A DNA stretch of 64,000 nt, taken from NCBI RefSeq assembly GCF_000613725.1, contig NZ_BAJN01000002.1, positions 1 through 64,000 on the forward strand, read 5' to 3'. The position numbers were made by a program, and so were the translations under genes. The notes beneath the pieces were generated by a model, which did no database searches, was not told the DNA's origin, and saw nothing but the letters and a program-made list of their open reading frames with translations. Within the stretch, counting starts at the first letter, position 1. The number at the start of each line of letters is the position of its first letter. Positions 52,618 to 62,842 of the stretch are shown piece after piece. Source of the DNA: Hoylesella pleuritidis JCM 14110 (lineage in GTDB: Bacteria > Bacteroidota > Bacteroidia > Bacteroidales > Bacteroidaceae).

Positions 52618-55600
52618 TTATTTAGACGAAGATAGCGGCGCAAGATTGAAACTTCGGACGGCCTTTTCAATCTGTCGGTCGTTGCCGTTGAGGTAATCCT
52701 CGGGCGAGTTATATACTTCGATGTCAGGATTCAGCTGCGTATTTTCTCCCCATCTGCCGTGCATATCTCGGCAACCGACCTGCGGAATGCCAAAGACCAT
52801 TGTCGGATCGATGAGCGATTCCCACCAAACGGCGGTCATCGTACCTGCTATCGGAGCGCCGATCAGCTTGCCGATGCCCAACTCTTTGTATACGAACGGG
52901 AAGCCATGACCGTTGCTGTAATCGTCTTCACATATCAAAACACACGACGGTTTAACCCATTTGTTGAACGGATCGCGTCCGATATACTTGCCGTGTGCAA
53001 TGAATTTCTGATACTCTTTGCCGCTGAGCAGCGTGCAAAGATCATCGTGCAGCCAGCCGCCTCCATTGTGACGCTCGTCTACAATGACAGCTTCACGATT
53101 ACGATTCTTCTCGCTCAGCAGTTCGTTATACACCGTTCTGAAGCTCTGACTGTTCATTGCCTTCACGTGAACATAGGCAATCCGCCCACCTGAAAGACTG
53201 TCTACAAGTTGGCGGTTGTGGTCAACCCACCGTTTGTAAAGCAGTTCTTGTTGTGCATATTTGCTGATAGCGCGTATCGTTACATTGAAACGCTTGTTCG
53301 TTTGAGGGTTGAACACGGAGAGACGAACGGGCTTTCCGACCTTGCCGTCAAGCATATAGTTGTAGTCGGAATCGCGAACGATCTTCTGTCCGTCGATTTT
53401 TTCGATGATACATCCGGCCTTCACACTCGTGTTTTGGAATGCAAGCGGACTGCGTTTGATGATTTCTGCGATTTTGAGCCCGTCTCCGTTGTAGTCTTGA
53501 TCATAGAAAACTCCGAGACAAGCCGTAGGTAAATTCGTTCCATAACCAAAGTAACGGGCGCCTGTATGAGATGCATTCAACTCGCCGAGCATCTCGCTCA
53601 GCATATCACGAAAGTCAAAATTGTTGTTGATATACGGCAAGAAGCGTTCGTAAGTCTTGCGATAGCCGTCCCAATCGACGCCGTGTAGCTTAGGATCGTA
53701 GAACTTATCCTTCACTTGTTGCCATATATGGTCGAACATATAACGGCGTTCCGCATACGGACGATAGTTAAACCGAGCCTCGAAGTCGATGTTTTTAATG
53801 GCTTTTGAGCCGATTTCGATCTTCTTAATGCCTCGATAAGCACACAGATAAAGATTCTTAAATCCTTTGTCGGGCTGTAAAGCGCCGCCTCCGACACCTT
53901 TCAACACAATCTCGGTTTTATTCTCTTTCAAGTCGTGTTTCCACAAATCATAGTCTCCTTCGAATGCAGCCTGATAATATAAGGTGTCTCCTCCGGGGCT
54001 GAGAACAGCATCGCCGAGATGCGAAGAGTTAACAGTGAGCCGCACAATACGGTCTCGACAGTTGGCAAAATCAAACCGGAGCAACTTCGATGTGTCGTCT
54101 TTCTTTGCCTTGTCTTTCTTCTTTCCTTTCTTATTCTTCTTCGTTTGGGCAACGGGTTTGTTGTCCTTTGCGATCTGATCGGCCAATTCCCGCTCTTCTT
54201 TCGACATCCGGAAGCGGTCGTAAGCATCAAGATCGAAGAACATAATATATACATCTTCCTCGGTACCCCAGCTGCCGTGGCTGCGGTATCCGGCTCTATC
54301 GCTGCTGAAAATCATTGCTTTTCCGCCCAATGCCCACTTGCCATTGCCATCGCTGTAACCGCTCTGCGTAAGGTTGTGAATCTCTCCCGTGCCGGCCGCA
54401 TTGACCAAAGCGATGTCACGGTTGTTCCAACCGCCGTTGCCGATATAGGCAGAAAGCAACCATTTACTATCCGGACTCCACTCGAACCAGATGTCGCCGT
54501 CGCTGTAAGAATAGATATATTTGCCGTCCATTGCCGTGTGAACAGCCTTTGTTTTGATGTCGATCACGCGGAGATCACCGCGATCTTCAAAGAAGGCTAC
54601 GCTCTTTCCATCGGGGCTGAATTGTGGCATCTGCGAGGTTTTAGCCGACTTTACCAACTGCTCTTCAATGATGTCGGTGGCGTAAGTAAAGTTTTTCTCA
54701 TTGCTGTTCTTGGGCTTTGCCATATAGATTTGCCACAAGCCGCCGCGCTCTGAAGCGTAGACAAGACTCTTGCCGTCGGGTGAAAAGTCGATGTTTCGCT
54801 CTTGTTCGGGCGTGTCGGTAATCTGTTTCGTCGTCTTATAGTCCACAGATGTTACATAGACATCGCCGTGAAGAACGAATGCTATTTCTTTACCCGTGGG
54901 TGAAACTTTAATTTCCGAGGCGCCGTAAGTCCAATTCCGCCGTTGCAGTTCGATATCGCTGCGGTCGGCAACAACACTTACATTCACCCGCTGCGGTTGT
55001 CCGCCGTCACGCAAGGTATAGATTTCGCCATCGTAACCGAAGCAGAGTGTTCCGTTGTTCGACACCGTGAGGAAGCGCACCGGATTGCCTTTGAAGTGCG
55101 TGAGTTGCGTTGTTTCGGCTCCGTCGGCACTGCGTTTGTAGACATTGAACGTGCCGTCGGTCTCGCTGAGATAATAAAAGTGCGTGCCGTCGGGCGCCCA
55201 AACTGGGTTGCGGTCTTCGCCTTTGAAGGTGGTAAGCCGTGTATATCGGCCGTTCTTCAACAGCCAAATGTCGCGCGTTATCGGCGACTGGTGGTGCTTC
55301 CGATACGGATCCTCATAGCCTTTTTGGTCGTGATAGAGAATGTCTCCACGCTGGTTGATACTGATATTGAGCATTGTCAGACCCGAAAAGAGCCTGGGCC
55401 GACCGCCGTTAGTGCCTACTTCATACACCTGCGGGAACGATCCGCCTGCGAAAATGATGGATTTCTGCGTGGGCATACCGTTTGCTGAGAACAGGATATG
55501 CGTGTTGTCGCGGAACGTTTGAGGGTATTCGTCGCCGCTGTCGGTAGTCAATCGTTTGGGCGCACCGCCGTTGCGGTTCATCAAATAGATGTCCATACTG

Positions 55601-55857
55601 CCCTCGCGAGTCGATGCAAAGGCGATGTTTTGCCCGTCGGGGCTCCATACGGGATAAGCATCATAGGCCGCGTTGGACGTCAGTTGGCGGGCATTCCCGC
55701 CTCCGACAGGAACGGTGTAGATGTCGCCTTTGTAAGAAAACGCGATGGTTGAGCCATCAGGAGAGATCGCACTGTAACGCATCCACAGCGGATGTGTCTG
55801 TGCACTTGCCGACAATGAAAATGTCAAAGCAGCTAAGGTAAGTAGTTGTTTTATCAT
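52618..55857 (-). CDS. Tricorn-like S41 protease with beta-propeller
   Basis: 1079 residues with a signal peptide ending near FSLSASAQT. The first ~650 residues contain WD40-like PD40 blades (WMRYSAISPDGSTIAFSYKG; YPVWSPDGQNIAFASTREG; IDFSPDGKSLVYASERG), with a Lys-rich stretch near residue 590 (KKNKKGKKKDKAKKDD). A PDZ-like segment (GLKIAEIIKRSPLAFQNTSV) and an S41 peptidase domain follow; the nucleophile is probably Ser in EDDYSNGHGFPFVY and the oxyanion part lies in VIVDERHNGGGWLHDDL. Tricorn-type proteases cut peptides; this one is predicted periplasmic. Large size and domain order fit the family. Confidence 0.9.
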   Translation of the reverse strand: MIKQLLTLAALTFSLSASAQTHPLWMRYSAISPDGSTIAFSYKGDIYTVPVGGGNARQLTSNAAYDAYPVWSPDGQNIAFASTREGSMDIYLMNRNGGAPKRLTTDSGDEYPQTFRDNTHILFSANGMPTQKSIIFAGGSFPQVYEVGTNGGRPRLFSGLTMLNISINQRGDILYHDQKGYEDPYRKHHQSPITRDIWLLKNGRYTRLTTFKGEDRNPVWAPDGTHFYYLSETDGTFNVYKRSADGAETTQLTHFKGNPVRFLTVSNNGTLCFGYDGEIYTLRDGGQPQRVNVSVVADRSDIELQRRNWTYGASEIKVSPTGKEIAFVLHGDVYVTSVDYKTTKQITDTPEQERNIDFSPDGKSLVYASERGGLWQIYMAKPKNSNEKNFTYATDIIEEQLVKSAKTSQMPQFSPDGKSVAFFEDRGDLRVIDIKTKAVHTAMDGKYIYSYSDGDIWFEWSPDSKWLLSAYIGNGGWNNRDIALVNAAGTGEIHNLTQSGYSDGNGKWALGGKAMIFSSDRAGYRSHGSWGTEEDVYIMFFDLDAYDRFRMSKEERELADQIAKDNKPVAQTKKNKKGKKKDKAKKDDTSKLLRFDFANCRDRIVRLTVNSSHLGDAVLSPGGDTLYYQAAFEGDYDLWKHDLKENKTEIVLKGVGGGALQPDKGFKNLYLCAYRGIKKIEIGSKAIKNIDFEARFNYRPYAERRYMFDHIWQQVKDKFYDPKLHGVDWDGYRKTYERFLPYINNNFDFRDMLSEMLGELNASHTGARYFGYGTNLPTACLGVFYDQDYNGDGLKIAEIIKRSPLAFQNTSVKAGCIIEKIDGQKIVRDSDYNYMLDGKVGKPVRLSVFNPQTNKRFNVTIRAISKYAQQELLYKRWVDHNRQLVDSLSGGRIAYVHVKAMNSQSFRTVYNELLSEKNRNREAVIVDERHNGGGWLHDDLCTLLSGKEYQKFIAHGKYIGRDPFNKWVKPSCVLICEDDYSNGHGFPFVYKELGIGKLIGAPIAGTMTAVWWESLIDPTMVFGIPQVGCRDMHGRWGENTQLNPDIEVYNSPEDYLNGNDRQIEKAVRSFNLAPLSSSK

Positions 55858-55881
55858 TTGAGTTATGGGTTAAACTGTTTG

Positions 55882-55889
55882 CAAATATA
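55882..55889 (-). promoter_or_regulatory. -7 box (TATATTTG) of the tricorn-like gene
   Basis: The minus strand reads TATATTTG, 24 bp before the ATG at 55857. Confidence 0.5.
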
Positions 55890-56115
55890 CGAAATAATTG
55901 TCAACACCGGTTGGGTTGGGGGCAGAAAATATACATTTTTTTATTATTTGATAGATAAATGTTATTTTTGTATTGTTTGCAAGACAAATAAATAAGGGGT
56001 GAAACAGCGCTTGTCCGTTCTTCAAGTTCATCCATTCAGAAGAGCAAAAGATATCGTTGTCAAGGGCAGGTAGCCCTATTCGTCTGCAAGTAAATAATAA
56101 CCCGCTTTTAATTAA

Positions 56116-56229
56116 TGGTTAATTGTTCTCCGTTTAACAGCTTTTCGCAGTGCGTTTAACCATTAATCGCACGCCGTTTAACGGTCAATTGCAAAGGGGA
56201 CTATATGTGATTGATTATCAGTGAAGTAT
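56116..56229. repeat. 22-bp phased repeat array, four units plus tail
   Basis: Units begin at 56116 (TGGTTAAT), 56138 (CAGCTTTT), 56160 (CCATTAAT) and 56182 (CGGTCAAT). The tail TGATTGATTATCAGTGAAGT starts at 56208. It lies in the ~580 bp between the divergent tricorn-like and DUF1893 genes; the rest shows only promoters. Confidence 0.85.
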
Positions 56230-56369
56230 GAAGTGGTAGTCGATGCATATTTCGCTCTGTTTTCTCCGACACAATCTAAGAGAATAAGTAAAGAATTAAA
56301 ACAAAGAGTTCTTGGTCTGCATTTCCCTTTTTTCTGTGTAAAACACTTGGCGCTTTCAAGTATTTTGCC

Positions 56370-56377
56370 TATCTTTG
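56370..56377 (+). promoter_or_regulatory. -7 box (TATCTTTG) of the DUF1893 gene
   Basis: TATCTTTG with a TTG at 56347-56349, 20 bases upstream. The transcript should start near 56384, ruling out the TTG start at 56375. Confidence 0.65.
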
Positions 56378-56437
56378 CGAAGTGACAGACAGTTGGATTC
56401 GGCCTGTTACGAACAGCTATTAACGGAGGAACAGACT

Positions 56438-56785
56438 ATGATGGACGAACTGAAAGACAAGCTCCACAGCGAACAGTGCTCGCTGGTAGTACTGCACGAG
56501 GGAAATATTCGCACGTTCGACGGGCGCGGGGTGCGCACGCTTTATGATCTGATGACCAACGAACCCGAAGTGTTATTGGATGCTAAGTTGGCTGATAAAG
56601 CCGTAGGTCGCACAGCGGCAAGGATGATGGCTGAAGGCGGTGTGTGTGAAGTGTATGCCGATATCATCAGTGAACAGGCCCTTTCTGCACTCGAAGATGC
56701 CGGTATCAGAGTGACTTACGGCAACAAAGTAAGTCATCAGGACTTCCTGAATATATGGAAGAAATTAGGCGAAATAACCGATTGA
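56438..56785 (+). CDS. DUF1893 family protein
   Basis: 115 residues from ATG 56438, which has GGAGG 8 bases upstream. The sequence SLVVLHEGNIRTFDGRGVRT and the later LADKAVGRTAARMMAEGGVC with YADIISEQALSALEDAGIRV are the DUF1893 pattern, a cytidine-deaminase-like fold without a recognised zinc site. The function is not established. It stands alone between a repeat-containing promoter region and a NigD gene with a separate leader. Confidence 0.85.
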   Translation: MMDELKDKLHSEQCSLVVLHEGNIRTFDGRGVRTLYDLMTNEPEVLLDAKLADKAVGRTAARMMAEGGVCEVYADIISEQALSALEDAGIRVTYGNKVSHQDFLNIWKKLGEITD

Positions 56786-56932
56786 TTCCGTCTTTTTCCG
56801 TAAGAAAGTACCGAAAATAGGCACTCTTTTTCTGAGTTTTTTATTGGATGTCTACAAAAAAATGTATTAACGGATGCAATGTTTTCGTAATTTGGAATTT
56901 AAGAAGTAGACAGACAATAAAAAATCAGTGTT

Positions 56933-57670
56933 ATGAGAAAATCATTTTTAGCCCTTTGCGGCATCTGCCTGGCTCTATGTAGCGTGAGTTTAACCTCGTG
57001 TCTCAACGAAGACGATAACGACCGTTCTGCCCTTCCTAATGCCATCGTAACGGTGAAACCGGCCACTGCTAAGACGCCTTTTTATCTGCAATTAGACGAT
57101 TCGACCGTATTGAGACCGGTCAATATGACGAAATCGCCTTACGGTGATAAGGAAGTGAGAGCCTTTGTGAATTTCAGTGTGACTGAAGCAGGACACAACA
57201 AGCGTGACTATCCGGTACGGGTGAACTGGATTGACAGTATTCTGACCAAACGAACAGCACCGAACTTAGGTAACAAAAATGCCGAAACCTATGGCAAAGA
57301 CCCTGTGGAAATCATTAATGATTGGGTAACTATTGCCGAAGACGGATACCTGACGCTGCGCTTCCGCACACGTTGGGGGGGCTTGGTAAAGCACAAAGTG
57401 AATCTTGTTGCAGGCTCGAATCCTAAGAACCCGTATGAAGTGGTGTTCTATCACAATGCTAACGGCGATGTACAAAGTTCTGTGGGCGATGCTGTTGTAG
57501 CGTTCAGACTCGCCTCATTGCCCGATACTAAGGGCAAGACTGTCAAGCTCAAACTACGGTGGATGTCGTATAGCGGAGAGAAATCTACTACATTCGATTA
57601 CTGCACTCGTAAATCAAGCAACAACAACAAACGAATTGCAACAGGCTTATTTGTCAAAACCTTAGAATAA
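56933..57670 (+). CDS. NigD-like lipoprotein
   Basis: 245 residues. A lipoprotein signal ends in VSLTSCLNEDDND. The mature part (SALPNAIVTVKPA; FYLQLDDSTVLRPVN; WVTIAEDGYLTLRFRTRWGG; HKVNLVAGSNPKNPYEVVFY) matches the NigD family of two OB-like/beta domains found in many Bacteroidales, named from a Prevotella bacteriocin (nigrescin) locus. No bacteriocin structural gene is adjacent, so a link to bacteriocins here is unsupported. The -35/-7 elements are weak. A strong terminator follows. Confidence 0.88.
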   Translation: MRKSFLALCGICLALCSVSLTSCLNEDDNDRSALPNAIVTVKPATAKTPFYLQLDDSTVLRPVNMTKSPYGDKEVRAFVNFSVTEAGHNKRDYPVRVNWIDSILTKRTAPNLGNKNAETYGKDPVEIINDWVTIAEDGYLTLRFRTRWGGLVKHKVNLVAGSNPKNPYEVVFYHNANGDVQSSVGDAVVAFRLASLPDTKGKTVKLKLRWMSYSGEKSTTFDYCTRKSSNNNKRIATGLFVKTLE

Positions 57671-57677
57671 ACCAATG

Positions 57678-57720
57678 GCGCGATGTCTGTCGATTGTACG
57701 GACATCGCGCTTTATTTTAT
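57678..57720 (+). terminator. Terminator of the NigD-like gene
   Basis: GCGCGATGTCTGT (57678-57690) pairs with ACGGACATCGCGC (57698-57710), with one G-U pair, and is followed by TTTATTTTAT. The perfect GC-rich stem is 7 bp after the stop. Confidence 0.92.
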
Positions 57721-57874
57721 AACCTGTTCCCTGTTAATTCGCCTTTGCGATAGGGGGAACAGCACCGTTTTTTAATGCAAAATAATTGTAACGAGACGGC
57801 GGTTTATCGTTTTTATTTTGTTACTTTGCAGCATCGGAAGCAATAAAATCAACATATTAACATACAATCATACG

Positions 57875-60069
57875 ATGGGAAAAGAGAAAAAAGGCGGCAA
57901 ACGGATGAATAAACAACAGTTGACCGACCGGTTGATGAGTTTTTTTCAGTCGCAACCTGATAAAACTTTCACATTCAAAGACATATTCCGATCGCTCAAA
58001 CTCAATACGCATCCGCTCAAAATGCTGGCCATCGATACGATGGAAGAGCTTTCTTGGGACGATGTGCTCACCAAAGTGGGCGACAACGCTTATCGACTCA
58101 GCCGTATGCAACAAGTGGCCGAAGGGCGATTTATGCGTAAAGCCAACGGCAAAAATGTTTTCATACCCGACGAAGGGGGCTCTCCGATGTTCATTTCAGA
58201 GCGAAATTCGATGTCGGCATTGAATGGTGACCGCGTGAAAGTATCTGTTATGGCGCGCCGAAGGAATCATATCCGCGAGGGAGAAGTTATTGAAATCCTT
58301 CAAAGAGCGAAGGACCGGTTTGTCGGCCGACTGCGAGTGGACAAGAATATAGCCTTTCTCGTAACACAGGAAAACCTCTATGTACACGATATTATCATAC
58401 CCAAACGCAAATTGAAAGGCGGTAAAAGCGATGACAAAGCCGTGGTAAAGGTGACCCAATGGCCTGATGCCGACCATAAAAATATTATCGGCGAGGTGGT
58501 GGATATACTCGGGAAGTCGGGCGATAATGATGTAGAAATGAACACGATATTAGCCCAATACGGTTTGCCCTACCACTATCCAAAAGCTGTGGAAGATGCA
58601 GCTGAGAAGATTTCGGGTGTTGTCACGCCGGCGGATTTGGCCCAGCGGGAAGACTTCCGTACTACATTCACCTGCACGATAGACCCCAAAGACGCAAAAG
58701 ACTTCGATGATGCGCTCTCGATTAAACGGCTAATGGATGGCACGTGGGAGGTTGGCGTGCATATCGCCGACGTCTCTCATTATGTTGCCGAGGGGTCGGT
58801 TATAGACAAAGAGGCCGTGAAACGCGCCACATCTATTTATCTCGTAGACCGTACGATACCGATGTTGCCTGAGCGTTTATGCAATTTCATCTGCTCGCTA
58901 AGGCCCAATGAGGAGAAACTGGCATATAGTGTGGTTTTCAATCTCGATGAGGATGCCGACGTAAAGAGCTTCCGCATCGTGCATACGGTAATTAAAAGCG
59001 ATCGCCGTTACGCCTACGAAGAGGTTCAGGAGCTGTTGGAGCGAAACGGAGTAGTTGACGGAACGGGCAAGCCTGCACCTTCGGCGCCCCGCGGAGGATA
59101 CCAAGGCGAAAATGCAGCAGCGCTCATTCAGCTTGACAAATTGGCTAAAAAACTGCGCGAACGACGGTTTAAAAACGGTGCAGTGAAGTTTGATCGCGAA
59201 GAGCTTCACTTCGATGTTGATGACCAAGGGCGCCCTGTTCGCTGTTATTTCAAGCGTTCAAAGGATGCCAATAAGCTTATCGAAGAGTTTATGTTGCTTG
59301 CCAATCGCACCGTGCAGAGAGTATTGGCAAGGCGAAACGCGGTAAAATGGCCAAAACTTTGCCTTACCGCGTGCACGACCAACCTGATCCGCAAAAGTTG
59401 GAAACACTTCGCGAGTTTGTCGTTAAGTTCGGTTACAAAATAAAAACGGCTGGAACCAAGGGCGAAACAGCGCGCAGTCTCAACAAACTGATGAGTGAAT
59501 GCGAGGGCCGAAATGAGCAAAATCTGATTCAGATGGTAGCTCTTCGGGCGATGATGAAAGCTCATTACACTATTCATAACATCGGACACTTCGGCCTGGC
59601 ATTTGATTATTACACCCATTTTACATCTCCAATTCGTCGTTATCCCGATTTAATGGTGCATCGTTTACTCACACGTTACGCCGTCGGCGGACGTAGTGCG
59701 AATAAGGATCATTATGAAGAGCTGTGTGAACACTGCTCAGATATGGAGCAAGTGGCTCAGAATGCGGAGCGCGATTCTATAAAATACAAGATGGTAGAGT
59801 ATATGAGCGATAAGCTCGGAGAAGAGTTTGACGCCCATATCAGCGGAATTCAGGCTTTCGGAATCTATTGCGAGATTGATGAAAATCATTGTGAGGGACT
59901 GGTTCCGATGCGTGATCTCGATGACGATTACTATGAGTTCGACGAGAAAAACTATTGTCTCATGGGTCGAAGACATCATCATCGCTATCAGCTTGGCGAT
60001 GCCGTGCGTATCAAAGTGGCGCAAGCTAACTTAGAAAAGAAGCAGTTGGATTTTGCGTTGGTAGATTAG
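57875..60069 (+). CDS. rnr: Ribonuclease R, one-base frameshift
   Basis: From ATG 57875 (MGKEKKGGKRMNKQQLTDRL) the frame runs through an HTH-like start, cold-shock domains and the RNB catalytic core (CTIDPKDAKDFDDALSIKRL). It breaks near 59314 in LANRTV. Adding one G in ACCGTG[G]CAGAG gives ESIGKAKRGKMAKTLPYRVH and 731 residues. The second part has the RNB end (YDYYTHFTSPIRRYPDLMVH-like TSPIRRYPDLMVHRLL) and an S1 domain (HISGIQAFGIYCEIDENHCE). The enzyme degrades structured RNA 3'-5'. The full-length reading frame is otherwise free of decay, so the shift is likely an error. Confidence 0.92.
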
Positions 60070-60081
60070 TGGTGGTGGGTG

Positions 60082-60192
60082 AGTAGTAAGAAGCTTTGGA
60101 GTAAGTAGTAAGGAGAGAATAACCTGTATTTAATTTCTTTTTGAATTACTGATCACTTTCTCCTTACCCTTTACTCCAAAGCTTCTTATTAC
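60082..60192. repeat. Inverted repeat between convergent rnr and maoC
   Basis: The left arm GTAGTAAGAAGCTTTGGAGT then AAGTAGTAAGGAGA (60082-60116) pairs with the right arm, from TCTCCTTACCCTTTACTCCA to TTCTTATTAC (60159-60192), with a few mismatches. AGTAAG-type words also occur at 37395-37435 and 50680-50692. Possible bidirectional terminator. Confidence 0.7.
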
Positions 60193-60207
60193 TTCTTACC
60201 AAGCTCC

Positions 60208-60672
60208 TTACTCAAAGTAATAGAGGAATGTTGCGATACCTTCGAGCGCCGGTTTTCGTTGCCCTTCGATTTCGATTTTGAACGCAATCTCGGTTTTGCA
60301 GATGCCCCGCAGATTGCTGATGGCGTGCAATTTAGTGGCTAAACGTACGCTACTACCTGTGACGACAGCCTGTCCGAAGCGCATCTGATCCATCCCGTAG
60401 TTGACCAACATCTTGATATTCCGCACTTCAACGATTTGATCCCACAAGTAAGGTAACAGCGAAAGTGTGAGATACCCGTGTGCAATCGTGCTCTTAAACT
60501 GGCTCTCTCGCTGTGCACGTGCAGTGTCTACGTGAATCCATTGATGGTCAAGTGTGGCGTCGGCAAACATATTGATGCGCTCCTGATCAATCTTCAACCA
60601 TTCCGAAACACCCAAATCCTCGCCCAAGTGGGCCGCAAACTCTTCGTAAGAGTTAATTACTAATCTTTCCAT
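60208..60672 (-). CDS. MaoC-family enoyl-CoA hydratase-like protein
   Basis: 154 residues with a single hot-dog domain. The catalytic Asp and His are in INMFADATLDHQWIHVD, and the conserved STIAHGYLTLSLLPYL follows. Family members hydrate enoyl-CoA or act on related thioesters. No other fatty acid or PHA genes are nearby, so the substrate is open. It is flanked by inverted-repeat sequence at its 3' end. Confidence 0.9.
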   Translation of the reverse strand: MERLVINSYEEFAAHLGEDLGVSEWLKIDQERINMFADATLDHQWIHVDTARAQRESQFKSTIAHGYLTLSLLPYLWDQIVEVRNIKMLVNYGMDQMRFGQAVVTGSSVRLATKLHAISNLRGICKTEIAFKIEIEGQRKPALEGIATFLYYFE

Positions 60673-60854
60673 TCTGTCTTATTTTATTGCTATTTGCTGC
60701 GAAGTTAGCGAAAAAATAGGAGTTTTGCAAGAACCGGACAGATATTTTCCGTAAAGTAGGAGGACACTTTGTGGGCTATGGCAGGTGTTATTTATCTGTT
60801 CTTTATACCTTTTCGGCCTTTTGTTTAAGGCATAATTATTCGGTTATCAATAAA

Positions 60855-60887
60855 AAGGAGAGACAGATCGGTTGTCTGTCTCTCCTT
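60855..60887 (-). terminator. Terminator of the second susCD pair
   Basis: AAGGAGAGACAGA (60855-60867) and TCTGTCTCTCCTT (60875-60887) pair perfectly; the minus-strand stem runs into TTTTTATTG. It lies 28 bp after the susD stop at 60916. Confidence 0.92.
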
Positions 60888-60915
60888 CTGATTGTATCAA
60901 ACAAGGGTGTGAGGA

Positions 60916-62829
60916 CTAATAGTTAGGTCCCTCGCCGAAGTTAGGTGCACCTTTATCGTACCATACTCGCTCGGTGTTGAGCAGCGAAGGGTTCTGTCCG
61001 TCGCTGAATGTGAACCCTTGTTCTTTGGCTGCCGCGATGATGAATGGTTTCATCTTGTCGAAGTCTTTGGGCTCGGTGATGTAGAAACGACGCGGTATGT
61101 TGGTGTTCTCTGTCAGTTTTACCCACGGTATCAGTGTACTACCCACCTTTGGAACACCCGACCGACGGACGGTGACAAACTGTTCGAGCGGCTGATAATA
61201 GAAGTGCAAGAAAAGCTGGATGTAGATCTTTTCGAGGTCGGAAGCTCTGTTGCCGGTCAGCTGATAGTCTGCATTAGCCATCATATTTTCGATTTCCTTG
61301 TCACCGTAAGTAACGGGCTTGTCGAATGGGTCGTTGCAATGCTCCTTGTCATAATAGGGTATTTTGTTGAGCATTGCCAGTCGGTTGTATGCCTTTGCAG
61401 ATGCTTCCACACCTGCTTTGAAGTAAGCGGCAGCCGACTTAGGCAGATTTGCGCCCAGTAATTTGAATTCGGCGAGGTATAAGTTGACCTCAGCCGTGCT
61501 CAAAGTCATCTCATAAAGCGGGTTGTCTTCGGTGTCTTGCACTACCTTTCCCTTAGGTGCTGTGGGGAAAGTGAAGTCTACACGGCCACGCACCAGCTCT
61601 TCGTTAAAAGTAGAGTAGGGGCGATAGGTTTTGGAAGCATCACCGTCTGTCACTTCCCAACGTGTGGTAATGAAGTAGTTGTTGTCGCCGGTGTAGTTCT
61701 TATCATCGCTAAGTTTGAGTCCGATAGGTATGCCATAGTAGCGCACCCAAGGTTCACCGTCGCCTTTCCAATTGACAAAACGTTTGTGGCCCGACGCGTC
61801 AGTAGTGTAGTTTACGTTGTCAAGAATATACTTGGGAACGGCACATTTAGTGTTGCCTTTGGCTTGAGCGTCGAAGAAAGCTTGAATAACTTCCGAGCTA
61901 TAACTATTTTTGGTAAACATCACCAGCATTCGGGGGTCGTGGTTTCGTTTCATAAAGTCGAGTACATTCTTACTCGATGCGCCCAGGCTTACGCTGTTAT
62001 CGGTTCCGTAGGTGTTGTTACCGCCGTCGCCGCCAGTACCTTTATTATATACATAATCGTCTTCGATAGCGCTCATCACGTTATTGTCATTGGATCCAAC
62101 TTGCTCAGCCAGTTTGATGGCCAGTGCTTTATTCTGGTGCAACAAGCGTACGGCGAGTTTCAACTTCACACCATTGGCAAACTTAAGCCACTTGGCTGCG
62201 TCGCCATTATAGGCCAAATCGTTGTTGCCGAGCGATGCCTGCGATTCTAATTTAGCACTCAGCACTTTGATGTCGGCATCGATTTCTTCAATCCATTTCG
62301 TGAAAAGCTCTTTCTGCGAATCGTATTTCGGCGTGAGAGTACCGCCATAACGGAACTGTACAGCCTCGCTATATGGCATCGAACCATACATATCGCAGTC
62401 GTAAAGAGCCATATACACCGAGAGTGCATTGGCCATTGCCTTAATGTCTTGATAACCTTTGGCCTTCTCGGCATCCATTTCAGCGATGGTTTTATTAATC
62501 TCGTTCTCATACTTCTTCACTTCAACGAAGCGTGAACCAGCGCCACCCAGCGCGCCTATTTGATTAAACAAGTCGCTGAAACTGCCTGCCGGCGTATAGG
62601 CTTGGGCGAAGTGAGACGTATAATTGGCATCATAATACCAAAGCAAATAGTCAAACGGCTGATAGGAAATCTGCTCTTGGGTGAAGAGGTATTTGATATC
62701 TGCCTTATTGATAGTTGCCGGATTAGTGTTGAGTTTGGCATACTCGTCCGTGCTGCAACTTGCAGTGAACACGAGCGGAGCCGTCAACAGCATAGCCGCA
62801 AAGACCTTGATGATATTCTTGTGATTCAT
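60916..62829 (-). CDS. SusD/RagB-like outer membrane lipoprotein
   Basis: 637 residues. The lipoprotein signal ends TAPLVFTASCSTDEYAKLNT. The start DEYAKLNTNPATINKADI and the later WYDANYTSHFAQAYTP fit the SusD-like family 2 (SusD-homologue, larger variant). Further motifs are KAMANALSVYMALYDCDMYG and YNRLAMLNKIPYYDKEHCND. It probably binds a glycan or peptide for the SusC partner, whose gene lies 13 bp upstream. No enzyme genes of this second locus are within the window, so the substrate is unknown. Confidence 0.9.
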   Translation of the reverse strand: MNHKNIIKVFAAMLLTAPLVFTASCSTDEYAKLNTNPATINKADIKYLFTQEQISYQPFDYLLWYYDANYTSHFAQAYTPAGSFSDLFNQIGALGGAGSRFVEVKKYENEINKTIAEMDAEKAKGYQDIKAMANALSVYMALYDCDMYGSMPYSEAVQFRYGGTLTPKYDSQKELFTKWIEEIDADIKVLSAKLESQASLGNNDLAYNGDAAKWLKFANGVKLKLAVRLLHQNKALAIKLAEQVGSNDNNVMSAIEDDYVYNKGTGGDGGNNTYGTDNSVSLGASSKNVLDFMKRNHDPRMLVMFTKNSYSSEVIQAFFDAQAKGNTKCAVPKYILDNVNYTTDASGHKRFVNWKGDGEPWVRYYGIPIGLKLSDDKNYTGDNNYFITTRWEVTDGDASKTYRPYSTFNEELVRGRVDFTFPTAPKGKVVQDTEDNPLYEMTLSTAEVNLYLAEFKLLGANLPKSAAAYFKAGVEASAKAYNRLAMLNKIPYYDKEHCNDPFDKPVTYGDKEIENMMANADYQLTGNRASDLEKIYIQLFLHFYYQPLEQFVTVRRSGVPKVGSTLIPWVKLTENTNIPRRFYITEPKDFDKMKPFIIAAAKEQGFTFSDGQNPSLLNTERVWYDKGAPNFGEGPNY

Positions 62830-62842
62830 AATCGGTTTCTCG

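Noticed and set aside
9982..56229. CRISPR array interpretation of the 22-bp repeats
   Set aside because: The units are contiguous, degenerate and without unique spacers, no cas genes are present, and the arrays are scattered over ten loci.
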